From Streptomyces sp. CB01201 (GTDB taxonomy: Bacteria; Actinomycetota; Actinomycetes; Streptomycetales; Streptomycetaceae), in contig NZ_NNBJ01000017.1 of the NCBI RefSeq assembly GCF_002803085.1, positions 1-64,000 on the forward strand: DNA of 64,000 bases. Direction: 5' to 3'. Shown here piece by piece: positions 31,960 through 40,833 of this stretch. The notes under the pieces were generated by a model. That model was not told where the DNA came from. It searched no databases and saw only the letters and a program-made list of their open reading frames with translations. Position 1 is the stretch's first letter. Each line of letters begins with the position of its first letter. The position numbers and the translations under genes were made by a program.

Positions 31960-33332
31960 GATGGGCGCTGGTCAAGGTCTGCCTCGCGGTCACCGTGATG
32001 GTCGTGGTCGCCTTCGCGGTGCCGCTCGGCATGGTCATCAAGGAGATGGCCCGGGACCGGGCGTTCTCCAACGCCGAACGCCAGGCCGCGGCGATCGGCC
32101 CGACGCTGTCCATCACCACCGACCGCGACGCCCTGGAGCGGGCGGTCGCCTCCACGCAGTCCGGCGCCGAGAACCGGATGGCGGTGCACGTCCCGGCGGA
32201 CCCGGCCGTGCCCGGCAGCGCACCGGTGGACATCGGTACGCAGCGGGCGGCGGACAAGGACCTCGAAGCGACCCGGAAGGTCATCAAGGCATCGACGTCG
32301 GATGTCTCGGGCGGCTCGACCCTGCTTCAGCCGACCGCGCTGAGCTCCGGCCAGATCGCGATCGTCGAGGTCTTCGTGCCGGAGGCCGAGGTCACCAACG
32401 GTGTGACGACGGCCTGGGTGGTCCTCGCGGGTGTGGGCATCGGCCTGATCATCGGCTCCGTGGCGGTCGCCGACCGGCTCGGTGTACGCATGGTCCGCCC
32501 GGCCCAGCGGCTCGCGGGCGCGGCACAGGACCTCGGCGAGGGCAAGCTGGGGGCGCGGGTGCCCGAGGAGGGGCCGACCGAACTGCGCTCGGCGGCGGTC
32601 GCGTTCAACTCGATGGCCGACCAGGTCGTTCAACTCCTGGCCAATGAAAGGGAGTTGGCGGCCGATCTCTCGCACCGGCTGCGTACGCCGCTCACCGTGC
32701 TCCGGCTGAACGCGGCCTCCCTCGGGGACGGGCCCGCGGCCGACCAGACCCGGGCGGCGGTCGAGCAGCTGGAGCGGGAGGTCGACACGATCATCCGCAC
32801 GGCGCGGGAGGCCAAGCCCAAGACGCAGCCCGCCGGGCCCGGCGCGGGCTGCGACGCCTGCGAGGTGATACTCGAACGGATGGAGTTCTGGTCCGCGCTC
32901 GCCGAGGACGAGGGGCGTGAGGTGCGGCTCGCGGGGGTCGACCGGCCGGTCCGCATTCCGGTCGCCCGGCCCGATCTCGTGGCCGTGCTCGACGCGCTGC
33001 TCGGCAATGTGTTCCGGCATACGCCGGAGGGGACGGCGTTCTCGGTGGACGTCCACAACGGGGAGGACGCGGTGATCGTGCTCGTCTCCGACGCCGGGCC
33101 GGGGATCGCCGACCCCCGGGCGGCGCTGGCCCGGGGCAACAGTGGCGGCCGTCCCGGCTCGACGGGGCTCGGCCTCGACATCGTCCGCCGGGTCGCGGAG
33201 TCCACGGGCGGGGATGTCCGGATCGGCCACTCCGTCCTGGGCGGCACGGAGGTCCGGCTCTGGATCGGCCTCGGCCGTCCTGCTCCGACCCGCCGAAGCC
33301 ACCGCCTCCGCCGGCGGGGCGTGTCGGCCTAG
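31956..33332 (+). CDS. Sensor histidine kinase
   Basis: 458 residues: first membrane segment (about 5-28), extracytoplasmic sensor region (about 30-145), second membrane segment (about 150-172), HAMP linker (RMVRPAQRLAGAAQDLGEGK), H box DLSHRLRTPLTVLRL with the phospho-His, then a kinase domain with N box LLGNVFRHTP, G1 VSDAGPGIAD and G2 GSTGLGLDIVRRV. It phosphorylates the coupled response regulator in answer to an outside signal. The C-terminal tail is Arg-rich. Repeat DNA begins right after the stop codon. Confidence 0.92.
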   Translation: MRWALVKVCLAVTVMVVVAFAVPLGMVIKEMARDRAFSNAERQAAAIGPTLSITTDRDALERAVASTQSGAENRMAVHVPADPAVPGSAPVDIGTQRAADKDLEATRKVIKASTSDVSGGSTLLQPTALSSGQIAIVEVFVPEAEVTNGVTTAWVVLAGVGIGLIIGSVAVADRLGVRMVRPAQRLAGAAQDLGEGKLGARVPEEGPTELRSAAVAFNSMADQVVQLLANERELAADLSHRLRTPLTVLRLNAASLGDGPAADQTRAAVEQLEREVDTIIRTAREAKPKTQPAGPGAGCDACEVILERMEFWSALAEDEGREVRLAGVDRPVRIPVARPDLVAVLDALLGNVFRHTPEGTAFSVDVHNGEDAVIVLVSDAGPGIADPRAALARGNSGGRPGSTGLGLDIVRRVAESTGGDVRIGHSVLGGTEVRLWIGLGRPAPTRRSHRLRRRGVSA

Positions 33333-33339
33333 CCCCCCG

Positions 33340-33700
33340 GGGCCTCCGGGGCTCTGCCCCGGGCCCCGGGTTCTTGGCCCCTCCCCACCCCTTCCCGCAA
33401 CCCTCCGGGGGTGGAATGGGGTGAGTGGGTGAGTGGGTGAGTGGGTGGGTTTCTCCGGGGGCTGCGCCCCCGGGCCCCTGATTCGGCTGCGGACCGTAGG
33501 GGCCGTTCGCGCAGTTCCCCGCGCCCCTGAACCCGATTTCGTCCGTTCACCGTGCGTGGCTGGTCGCGCAGTTCCCCGCGCCCCCAAAGCCTGGGTGGCG
33601 GCCCGCATCGGGACATTTCAGCCCGTCCGGCGTTTGAGGACGAGCGCCGTTCAGGTGCGAACGGGGTCTGGGGCGGAGCCCCGGGGGGGGGCCGGGCTTA
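33340..33700 (-). repeat. Composite intergenic repeat, copy 4 (C-BB-A, inverted)
   Basis: Read on the minus strand the order is A (about 33670-33612, GAGGACGAGCGCCGTTCAGG on plus), two B units (TCGCGCAGTTCCCCGCGCCC at about 33507 and 33564) and C (about 33340-33475). A local GAGTGGGT octamer repeat (about 33423-33446) is inserted in C. The region fills the space between the kinase gene and the chitinase promoter. Confidence 0.85.
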
Positions 33701-33839
33701 ACCTCCCCCCATCTGATCCTTAAGGCGAGCCTAAGATCCCCAAGCCCCGCCCCGCACGGGGCATTTGTCCGGATCCACCGGACTAGCGTGCTGCCCGCAC
33801 CCCCCAAAGAAACCCCCGCAACGCAGAGGCAGGCACGGC

Positions 33840-35342
33840 ATGGGCACCAGTACGCACCGGCGCAGGGCGAGCGGCAAGACCAAGGTGATCGGCGGCCTCG
33901 TCGCCGCGGCGGTCGTCGGCGGCGGAGCCTTCGCGCTCACCGGCACCGCCCAGGCCGCCTCGGTCGGCGCGGCGTACACCAAGACCAGCAGCTGGACCGG
34001 TGGTTACACCGGGCAGTACGTCATCACCAACGACAGCGGCAAGACGCTCTCCGACTGGACCCTGGAGTTCGACCTGCCCGCCGGCACCACCCTCGGCTCC
34101 CTCTGGAACGGAGACCAGACGGTGAAGGGGCAGCACGTCACGGTGAAGCCCCCGAGCTGGGACAAGGGCGGCCTCGCCGCGGGCAAGTCCGTGACCATCG
34201 GCTTCGTCACCTCCGCGAGCGGCACCGCGGGCGACCCGACGGGCTGTCTCATCGACCAGGAGAAGTGCTCGGTCGACACCGGGGCGACCCCGCAGCCCAG
34301 CGGCCGTCCCACCGGCCGGCCCACCGCCGAGCCCTCCCAGCCGGCGAGCACCAAGCCCACCGCCAAGCCGACCGCGCAGCCCTCCAAGTCGGCCACCCCC
34401 ACCGCGATACCCACCCCGAGCAAGACGCCCTCCGGCGGCGGCACGGCGAGCGGCGCGGGCTTCGCCCCGTACGTCGACACCTCGCTCTATCCGACGTACG
34501 ACCTCGCCGGCACGGCCGACAAGACCGGCGTGAAGCAGTTCAACCTGGCCTTCGTCACCTCCGGGGGCGGCTGCGCCCCGCTGTGGGGCGGCGTCACCGA
34601 TCTGCCGGGCGACAAGGTCGCCTCCCAGATCGGCGCGCTGCGGGCCAAGGGCGGTGACGTCCGGGTCTCCTTCGGCGGCGCCTCCGGCTCCGAGCTGGGC
34701 CTGGTCTGCAAGAGCGCCGACGAGCTGGCCGCCGCGTACGGCAAGGTCATCGACGCGTACAAGCTCACCAAGGTGGACTTCGACATCGAGGGCGCGGCCC
34801 TGCCCGACACGGCAGCCAACGCCCGCCGTGCACAGGCCATCGCCGCGCTCCAGAAGTCCCACCCCGGCCTCGACGTCTCGTTCACGCTGCCGGTGATGCC
34901 GGAGGGTCTGACCCAGCCCGGCGTCGACCTCGTCGCCGACGCCAAGAAGAACGGCGTCAAGGTGTCCGCCGTCAACATCATGGCGATGGACTACGGGCCC
35001 TCCTACAGCGGTGACATGGGTGACTACGCGATCCAGGCCGCCACGGCAACCCAGGCTCAGATCAAGGGAGTTCTGGGCCTGACGGACGCCGCCGCCTGGA
35101 AGGCCGTCGCGGTCACGCCGATGATCGGCGTCAACGACGTCAACGTCGAGAAGTTCACCGTCGCCGACGCCGCCAAGCTCGTGGACTTCGCCAAGTCCAA
35201 GGGCCTGGCCTGGCTCTCCATGTGGTCCGCCGCCCGTGACCAGCAGTGCCCCGGCGGCGCCAAGAACTCCGCCGACCCCACCTGCTCCTCGATCACCCAG
35301 GACCCGCTCGCCTTCACCAAGGCCTTCGGCGCGTACAAGTAG
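33840..35342 (+). CDS. Secreted CBM2-GH18 chitinase (ChiD/ChiE-like)
   Basis: 500 residues from ATG 33840, with AGAGGCAGG before it. Signal peptide (about 1-41), a family 2 carbohydrate-binding module (about 42-140, SSWTGGYTGQYVITNDSGKT...SWDKGGLAAGKSVTIGF), a Pro/Thr/Ser linker (150-200), then a GH18 domain (about 205-500) with catalytic motif KVDFDIEGAAL (DxDxE) and VNIMAMDYGPSY. Cysteines in the C-terminal loop (QQCPGGAKNS...PTCSS) likely form a disulphide. It degrades chitin outside the cell. No DasR-like site is visible upstream, unlike the other chitinase, and a two-component pair precedes it. Confidence 0.93.
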   Translation: MGTSTHRRRASGKTKVIGGLVAAAVVGGGAFALTGTAQAASVGAAYTKTSSWTGGYTGQYVITNDSGKTLSDWTLEFDLPAGTTLGSLWNGDQTVKGQHVTVKPPSWDKGGLAAGKSVTIGFVTSASGTAGDPTGCLIDQEKCSVDTGATPQPSGRPTGRPTAEPSQPASTKPTAKPTAQPSKSATPTAIPTPSKTPSGGGTASGAGFAPYVDTSLYPTYDLAGTADKTGVKQFNLAFVTSGGGCAPLWGGVTDLPGDKVASQIGALRAKGGDVRVSFGGASGSELGLVCKSADELAAAYGKVIDAYKLTKVDFDIEGAALPDTAANARRAQAIAALQKSHPGLDVSFTLPVMPEGLTQPGVDLVADAKKNGVKVSAVNIMAMDYGPSYSGDMGDYAIQAATATQAQIKGVLGLTDAAAWKAVAVTPMIGVNDVNVEKFTVADAAKLVDFAKSKGLAWLSMWSAARDQQCPGGAKNSADPTCSSITQDPLAFTKAFGAYK

Positions 35343-35412
35343 CCCAACAGACAAGGGCCTTGACCCCACCGAACCAGCGTCCCGGCCGGTGCACACCTTC
35401 CCCCCACGCCGG

Positions 35413-35442
35413 CCGGGGCGCTTCGGCGCGTGGACGCCCCGG
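35413..35442. terminator. Hairpin between convergent chitinase and aspD genes
   Basis: CCGGGGCG (35413-35420) pairs with CGCCCCGG (35435-35442) over a 14-nt loop that can itself pair. There is no clear T run, as is common in Streptomyces terminators. The rest of 35343-35537 is GC-rich with no gene. Confidence 0.6.
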
Positions 35443-35537
35443 CGACGCTTCGGTGCGGGGGCGCACGGGCGAGCGATGCCGCCGGCCCGTGCGCCGCGTC
35501 CACCCTCGGGCGCGGCCCCGCCCGCCCCGGGGCTGCC

Positions 35538-37187
35538 TCACACCCGGGACGTCCGCCACTCCTCCGCGTAGTCGTTGAAGATCGCCCGCAGGTGGTGGCC
35601 GATCTTCAGGTAGTCCAGGTCGTCGAGGTTGGCGAGCGAGACGCGTACCGACCACTCGGGGCCCTCGAAGCCGCCGCCGTTGAGCAGCACGACGCTGGTC
35701 TGCTCGGCGAGCCGGAACAGTGGGTCGACGGGCTCGTAGTTCTTTTCCAGGAAGGCCGCGAAATCCTTGCCGTGGACGCGCTCGGCTTCGGCGAGCAGAT
35801 CGAGCTCGATGTAGTAGCCGGCTCGCTTGGGATCGTCCGCGATCTTCATCTGGGCTCCCTCCAGGAGGAGTTCGAGCCGCTGGTTGACGATCGCGCGGAT
35901 GCGGTGCTTGTACGCCTGGCCCTCCTCCAGGAGGTCGAAGAGCGAGAACAGGCTCATCATCACCTGCTGCGGCAGCGAGAGGCCCGCGGTGTGGTTGAGG
36001 GCGACCTGCCGTGAGTCGGCGACCAGGCGGTCGATGAACCGGATCTTGGACGGCTCCAGGCTGAGCGTCCCGTACCGCTTGTCCAGGCGCTGCTTCTCGG
36101 ACTGCGGAAGCGCGGCGATCAGCTCGTCGATCACGTTGTCGTCGTGCAGCGCGATCACGCCGAGCCGGTGCCCGGTGCAGCCGTAGTGCTTGGAGTACGA
36201 GTAGACGAGCAGGGTGTTGCGCGGCACCTCGGCGGCGATCGAGCGGAAGTCCTCCACGAACGTGCCGTACACGTCGTCCGTGACGATCAGCAGGTTCGGG
36301 TTCGGCCCGGCCACGATGTCCTTGATCTGCTGGGTGACCCGGTCGCTCAGCGCCAGCGAGGGCGGGTTGGACGGGTTGACCAGGCACACCAGCTTCACGC
36401 TCGGATCGGCGAGCTTGGCGACCTCCTCGGCGGGATAGCGCCATTCGCGCACCCCGGTCTCGGTGAACAGGCTGGCCTCGACGCGCACCACGTCGAACTC
36501 GTAGGTGTCGAGTTCGGGGATCTCGATGTACGGCGTGAACACCGGCACCATCAGGGCGATCCGGTCGCCCTTCTTCAGGACCCCGTTCTTCATCAGGGAG
36601 TCGAAGATGTAGCACATGGCCGCCGTGCCGCCCTCGGTCGCGAACAGCGACAGGTTGTCCTGCGGCGGACGCTTGTCGAACATCTCGTCGGCGAGGTAGC
36701 CGCGCACGATCTTCTCGGCGTGCACCAGCATCCGGTCGGGCACCGGGTAGTTGTCGCCGATCGAGCTGTCGGTGAGCTCGTGCACGAACTCGTCGCGGTC
36801 GAAGCCGAACCGCTCGACGGCGTACGCGATGCACCTCTCCAGGAGCTCGATGCCGGGCAGGTCCGGGTGCTGGCGCACATAGCTGTCGAAGCGTTCGGCC
36901 GCGCCCTGCTTCTCGGGCATGCCGCCGAGGTTGTCGGCGGTCCACACCCGGCGGGACTCCGACAGTGCGAAGTAGCCGAGCGCGTAGAAGGCCTCGCGCG
37001 GTCCGGTGGCCACCCAGTTCGGGTTGCCGCGGCCCGCGTTGAGCATCTGCCGTGACGACTTCTCCTTCTGGCCCGGCTCGTCCTCCTGTACCGCCTGGGC
37101 GATCTGGATGAACTTGTCTTTCAGCTCGAACGGCGAGAGCTGGGCGAAGGACTGGATTTCCTCACGGGTGAAGGTGGTCTTCGGCAC
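35538..37187 (-). CDS. aspD: Bifunctional aspartate aminotransferase / L-aspartate 4-decarboxylase
   Basis: A PLP enzyme that releases CO2 from aspartate to give alanine. 549 residues, the usual AspD length. An N-terminal extension is followed by a fold-type I core: RQMLNAGRGNPNW, DNYPVPDRMLVHAEKIV, ATEGGTAAMCYIFDSL, LVCLVNPSNPPSLALSD, ILVTDDVYGTF-like LLIVTDDVYGTFV, and the PLP lysine in VYSYSKHYGCTGHRLGV. It lies 75 nt downstream of two aspartate:alanine exchanger genes. Decarboxylation inside plus electrogenic Asp/Ala exchange outside would generate proton motive force and consume acid. Confidence 0.93.
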   Translation of the reverse strand: MPKTTFTREEIQSFAQLSPFELKDKFIQIAQAVQEDEPGQKEKSSRQMLNAGRGNPNWVATGPREAFYALGYFALSESRRVWTADNLGGMPEKQGAAERFDSYVRQHPDLPGIELLERCIAYAVERFGFDRDEFVHELTDSSIGDNYPVPDRMLVHAEKIVRGYLADEMFDKRPPQDNLSLFATEGGTAAMCYIFDSLMKNGVLKKGDRIALMVPVFTPYIEIPELDTYEFDVVRVEASLFTETGVREWRYPAEEVAKLADPSVKLVCLVNPSNPPSLALSDRVTQQIKDIVAGPNPNLLIVTDDVYGTFVEDFRSIAAEVPRNTLLVYSYSKHYGCTGHRLGVIALHDDNVIDELIAALPQSEKQRLDKRYGTLSLEPSKIRFIDRLVADSRQVALNHTAGLSLPQQVMMSLFSLFDLLEEGQAYKHRIRAIVNQRLELLLEGAQMKIADDPKRAGYYIELDLLAEAERVHGKDFAAFLEKNYEPVDPLFRLAEQTSVVLLNGGGFEGPEWSVRVSLANLDDLDYLKIGHHLRAIFNDYAEEWRTSRV

Positions 37188-37220
37188 GGAACTTCCTTAC
37201 GTACGTGAGCGGTTGAGGGT

Positions 37221-37272
37221 TCTCGGTGGCTGATCTCGGTGGCTGATCTCGGTGGCTGGTCTCAGTGGTTGA
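37221..37272. repeat. 13-bp tandem repeat between aspT and aspD
   Basis: Three units of TCTCGGTGGCTGA (the third ends in G) plus a fourth, diverged unit (TCTCAGTGGTTGA) that contains the last codons and stop of the exchanger gene. The array looks like slippage expansion of the gene end into the intergenic space. Confidence 0.9.
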
Positions 37273-38965
37273 GGAGGATGATCACGGCACCCCAGATGGT
37301 GAGCAGGACGTTGCTCATCGCGTAGGGGATCGTGTAGCCGAGCGTCGGGATCTGGGATCTGGACGCCTCGTTCACCGCGCCGAACGCGGCCGTCGTGGTC
37401 TCGCCGCCCGCCAGGACGCCCATCAGGATCGGGAAGCGGATCTTCTGGATGTAGTGGCCCACCAGGAAGCCGACGAGCAGCGGTACGACGGTGACCACCA
37501 CGCCCCACAGCAGCAGGGACCAGCCCGCCGTGGACAGGCCGCTGGTGAAGCCGGGCCCGGCGTTCAGGCCGACCACCGCGATGAACAGGCAGAGCCCGAG
37601 GGTGTCCATGAACCACTGGGCGCCGGGCGGGACATTGCCGTACGTCGGGTACTTGGAGCGGATCCAGCCGAAGACCAGACCCATGATCAGGGCGCCCCCG
37701 GAAGTGGAGAGCGAGATCGGCACGCCGCCCGCCTTCAGGGCCGGGATGCCGATCAGGGCGCCGAGGAAGATGCCCAGGCACACCCACACCATGTCGGTGG
37801 CGAAGCTGGTCGGCACCGGCTTGCCGATCGCCTTGCCGGCCGGGCCCACCAGCCGCTTGGGCCCGGTCAGGATGAGCGTGTCGCCGCGCTCCACCGGGGT
37901 GGAGAGCCGGTAGGGGAACTCGGTGCCCGACCGGTACAGCTTGTCCACGTACACCCCGACCATGAACGGCTCCTGCCGCAACTCACCGATGGTCTTGCCC
38001 AGTTGGGCCTTCTCGGAGGCCACCACGTGCAGCGTCTCGGTCTGGTAGCCGAGCAGCTCCACGTCGTCGCTCTCGCCGCCGATGCGGGTGCGGGCGTCAT
38101 AGGTGACGAGGTCGCCGCGGATCGCGCTGATCGCGACGGTGTCGCCCAGGTGCAGGACCGTCTGCTGGTCGTGCTGGAGCACGGTGCCGTCGCGCCGCAC
38201 CGCGGTGATGTAGACGCGGCGGCCGAGCTGCTTCTGCTGCTGCTCGAAGTCGTCGATGGTGCGGCCCACGATGTCGGGGCGTTCCACCTTGTAGGCGCGC
38301 AGCACCACCTCGTAGTAGCCCGCGCCGAGGTCGGGATCGTCGCCGGGCGCGTCCAGCTCCTTGGCCAGCTGGGCGCTCTCGGCCGCCAGGTCCCTGCGGT
38401 AGAGCCGGGGCAGCACCGAGGCCAGGAGCAGCGCCGCGCACACGGTGCCGAGCGGATAGCAGACCGCGTAGCCGATGGCGACGAGGTTCTCCTCGCTCTT
38501 GACCTGGGCGGGGCTGAGGCCCGGCAGGTTGCCGATGGCGTCCTGGGCGACGCCGATCACGGCGGACTGGGTGAGCCCGCCGCCGAGCAGCCCGGCCGAG
38601 AGCCCGGGCCCGTACCCGAGCATCGAGGCGAGGCCCCAGGACACCAGCAGGCCGGTGACGCAGACGACCAGCGCGTTGAAGACCTGGGGCAGGCCGTCCT
38701 TCTTCAGGCCGCGGAAGAACTGCGGGCCGACCCGGTAGCCGAGCGCGAACAGGAACATCGTGAAGAAGAGGTTCTTCACGGTCGCGTCGATCGGCACCTT
38801 GAACTGGGCGCCGAGGAACAGGCCCACGATCAGGCAGCCGGTGACCGCGCCGAGCCCGATCGCCTTGTAGCGGACCTTGCCGAGCAGGAAGCCGAGCGCG
38901 ATGGTGACGAACACCAACAGCTCGGGGTGCGGCTGGAAGATGTTCCGGTTGATGAAATCGATCAT
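37262..38965 (-). CDS. aspT: Aspartate:alanine antiporter family protein (AspT), paralogue 1
   Basis: 567 residues from ATG 38965. The AAE-family layout is evident: an N-terminal membrane half (about 1-165) with FALGYRVGPQFFRGLKKDG, two soluble TrkA-C-like domains (about 210-370, VGRTIDDFEQ and LGKTIGELRQ), and a C-terminal membrane half (about 380-567) with GGALIMGLVFGWIRSKYPTYG and AGGETTTAAFGAVNEAS. Exchange of aspartate for alanine is inferred from family plus adjacent aspD. The start is 2 nt after the stop of paralogue 2, so the two are coupled. Confidence 0.88.
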   Translation of the reverse strand: MIDFINRNIFQPHPELLVFVTIALGFLLGKVRYKAIGLGAVTGCLIVGLFLGAQFKVPIDATVKNLFFTMFLFALGYRVGPQFFRGLKKDGLPQVFNALVVCVTGLLVSWGLASMLGYGPGLSAGLLGGGLTQSAVIGVAQDAIGNLPGLSPAQVKSEENLVAIGYAVCYPLGTVCAALLLASVLPRLYRRDLAAESAQLAKELDAPGDDPDLGAGYYEVVLRAYKVERPDIVGRTIDDFEQQQKQLGRRVYITAVRRDGTVLQHDQQTVLHLGDTVAISAIRGDLVTYDARTRIGGESDDVELLGYQTETLHVVASEKAQLGKTIGELRQEPFMVGVYVDKLYRSGTEFPYRLSTPVERGDTLILTGPKRLVGPAGKAIGKPVPTSFATDMVWVCLGIFLGALIGIPALKAGGVPISLSTSGGALIMGLVFGWIRSKYPTYGNVPPGAQWFMDTLGLCLFIAVVGLNAGPGFTSGLSTAGWSLLLWGVVVTVVPLLVGFLVGHYIQKIRFPILMGVLAGGETTTAAFGAVNEASRSQIPTLGYTIPYAMSNVLLTIWGAVIILLNH

Positions 38966-38967
38966 GT

Positions 38968-40653
38968 TCAGGCTCCGAGGACGCCGACGAGGACCGGACC
39001 GGTCAGGGGCAGCAGGAAGTTCGAGAGCGTGTACGTGATGGTGTAGCCGAGCATCGGTACGGAGCTCTGGGCGACCTGGGTGATGGAGGTGATGGCGGGC
39101 GTCGAGCACTGCTGCCCGGCGATGGCGCCGATCAGGAGCGGCTTCTCGATCTTCAGCAGGGCCCGCCCGACGACCAGCGAAAGGGTGGCCGGGATCAGCA
39201 CCATCGCGATTCCGGCGAACGGGAGCAGCGCCCCGTACTGCTTGAGCAGCGGCCAGGCCTGCGGCCCCGACACCAGGCCGGTGCAGGCGATGAAGACGGC
39301 CAGGCCCATGTCCTTGAGGGTGGTCGCGGCCTGCGGCGGGAACGCCCCGAAGGTCTGCTTGCGGGAGCGGAACCAGCCGAACACGAGACCGGAGATCAGG
39401 CAGCCGCCGCCGGTGCCGAGCGAGAGCGGGATGTCACCGGCCCGGACCACGATCTGGCCGAGCAGCGAGCCGCAGACGATGCCGAGGCCGAGGTAGATGA
39501 AGTCGGTGGCGTCGTTCTTGACCACCGCGCCGATCTTCGCGACCAGCTTGTTGAGCCCGGAGCGGGCGCCGACCAGGGTGAGGACGTCACCGCGCCGCAG
39601 CACGGTGTCCGGGTTCGCCGGCAGGTGCTGGTCGTTGCGGATCACATCGGTGACGTACACGCCCTGCTTGATGAACTCCGGGTGGGTGCGCTGGAGTTGG
39701 TCCAGGCTCTTGCCGTCGGCGGACTTCTCGGTCATCGCGACCTGCGCGGTGGCCAGCGGCGAGTCCAGGCCCGGGATGCCGGGCGTCTCGGGGCCGATCT
39801 CGCGGCCCGCCTCGATGGCGTTGGCCCGCCGGCCGACCACGAGCACCAGGTCGGACAGGGTCAGTTCGACCCCGGGTTCGGGGGTGATGGCGCGGCTGCC
39901 GCGGCGCAGCGCCTCGATGGTGATCCGGCCGCCGAGTGAGGTCTCCAGGTCGCCGATGGTGCGTCCGTCGGCCGTCGTCACCAGATAGGTGCGGCCCACC
40001 AGGCCCGGCAGCGCCTCGCGCTCGTCGGCCTCCAGGCCGTGCTCGCCCCCGCCGCCGCGCATCTTCTCCCACAGCTGCCGGGACGCGTCCCGCAGGTTGA
40101 TGCGCAGCATCATCGGCATGATCTGGCTGGTGTAGATGACGATGGTGATGAGGCCGAAGAGGTAGCAGACGGTGTACGCGGTGGCCACATGGCCCTGGTA
40201 GTCGCTGACCTGGGCCGCGCTGAGGCCGCTCAGCTTGCCGATGGCCTCGGTCGCGGTGCCGACGACCGCGGACTCGGTGGCGGCGCCGGCCAGGATGCCG
40301 GACGCGGTGCCGACGTCGAGCCCGAAGGCCTTGGCCAGGCCGAAGGCGATGCCGAGCACGCAGACCAGCTCGATCAGGCACAGCGTGAAGAAGCGCAGGC
40401 TGCCGCGGTTGAGGTTGGCGAAGAACTGCGGGCCCGCGAGATAGCCGAGCGAGAAGATGAACAGGGCGAAGAAGACCGTCTTGACGTCACCGGAGACCTG
40501 CACCTTGGCCCAGGCGCCCATCAGGAGCGACACGATCAGGGTGCCGCAGATGCCGCCGAGCGTGATCGGCCCCGCCCGCAGCTTGCCGACGAGGTAGCCG
40601 AGCGCCAGGCAGAGGAAGAGGGCGAGTTCCGGGTGGTCCTTGAGGATGCCCAT
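38968..40653 (-). CDS. Aspartate:alanine antiporter family protein, paralogue 2
   Basis: 561 residues from ATG 40653, homologous along its full length to the next gene. Matching blocks are FSLGYLAGPQFFANLNRGS, GAATESAVVGTATEAIGKL, two TrkA-C-like domains (about 210-370), GGCLISGLVFGWFRSRKQTFG and AGQQCSTPAITSITQVAQSS. It begins the operon paralogue 2 - aspT - aspD. The pair may work as a heterodimer or exchange different substrates. Promoter elements must lie in 40654-40833, where no operator is recognised. Confidence 0.87.
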   Translation of the reverse strand: MGILKDHPELALFLCLALGYLVGKLRAGPITLGGICGTLIVSLLMGAWAKVQVSGDVKTVFFALFIFSLGYLAGPQFFANLNRGSLRFFTLCLIELVCVLGIAFGLAKAFGLDVGTASGILAGAATESAVVGTATEAIGKLSGLSAAQVSDYQGHVATAYTVCYLFGLITIVIYTSQIMPMMLRINLRDASRQLWEKMRGGGGEHGLEADEREALPGLVGRTYLVTTADGRTIGDLETSLGGRITIEALRRGSRAITPEPGVELTLSDLVLVVGRRANAIEAGREIGPETPGIPGLDSPLATAQVAMTEKSADGKSLDQLQRTHPEFIKQGVYVTDVIRNDQHLPANPDTVLRRGDVLTLVGARSGLNKLVAKIGAVVKNDATDFIYLGLGIVCGSLLGQIVVRAGDIPLSLGTGGGCLISGLVFGWFRSRKQTFGAFPPQAATTLKDMGLAVFIACTGLVSGPQAWPLLKQYGALLPFAGIAMVLIPATLSLVVGRALLKIEKPLLIGAIAGQQCSTPAITSITQVAQSSVPMLGYTITYTLSNFLLPLTGPVLVGVLGA

Positions 40654-40833
40654 TGCGGCTCAGCCGAGCCGGGGGGCACGCGCGACGTACGGGACGACCG
40701 GGTTGTATATGGACACAAGGTGCATAAAGCCGAAATTAACAGCGGACGGGGGCGGCGGCACCCCGGTCCACCGCCCCGCCCCGCTTCCGCCGACTGCTCT
40801 GCCGCCGTTCCCCGTGCCGCTCCTGCCGTGGTG

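Noticed and set aside
33716..33735. CTTAAGGCGAGCCTAAG as a possible second iron box before the CBM2 chitinase
   Set aside because: Only one half of the iron-box consensus is matched and the arms are imperfect; an iron-regulated chitinase is not expected.
37265..39046. 593-codon plus-strand frame opposite aspT
   Set aside because: Composition is Gln/Ala/Arg-rich antisense of a membrane protein; no recognisable motif.
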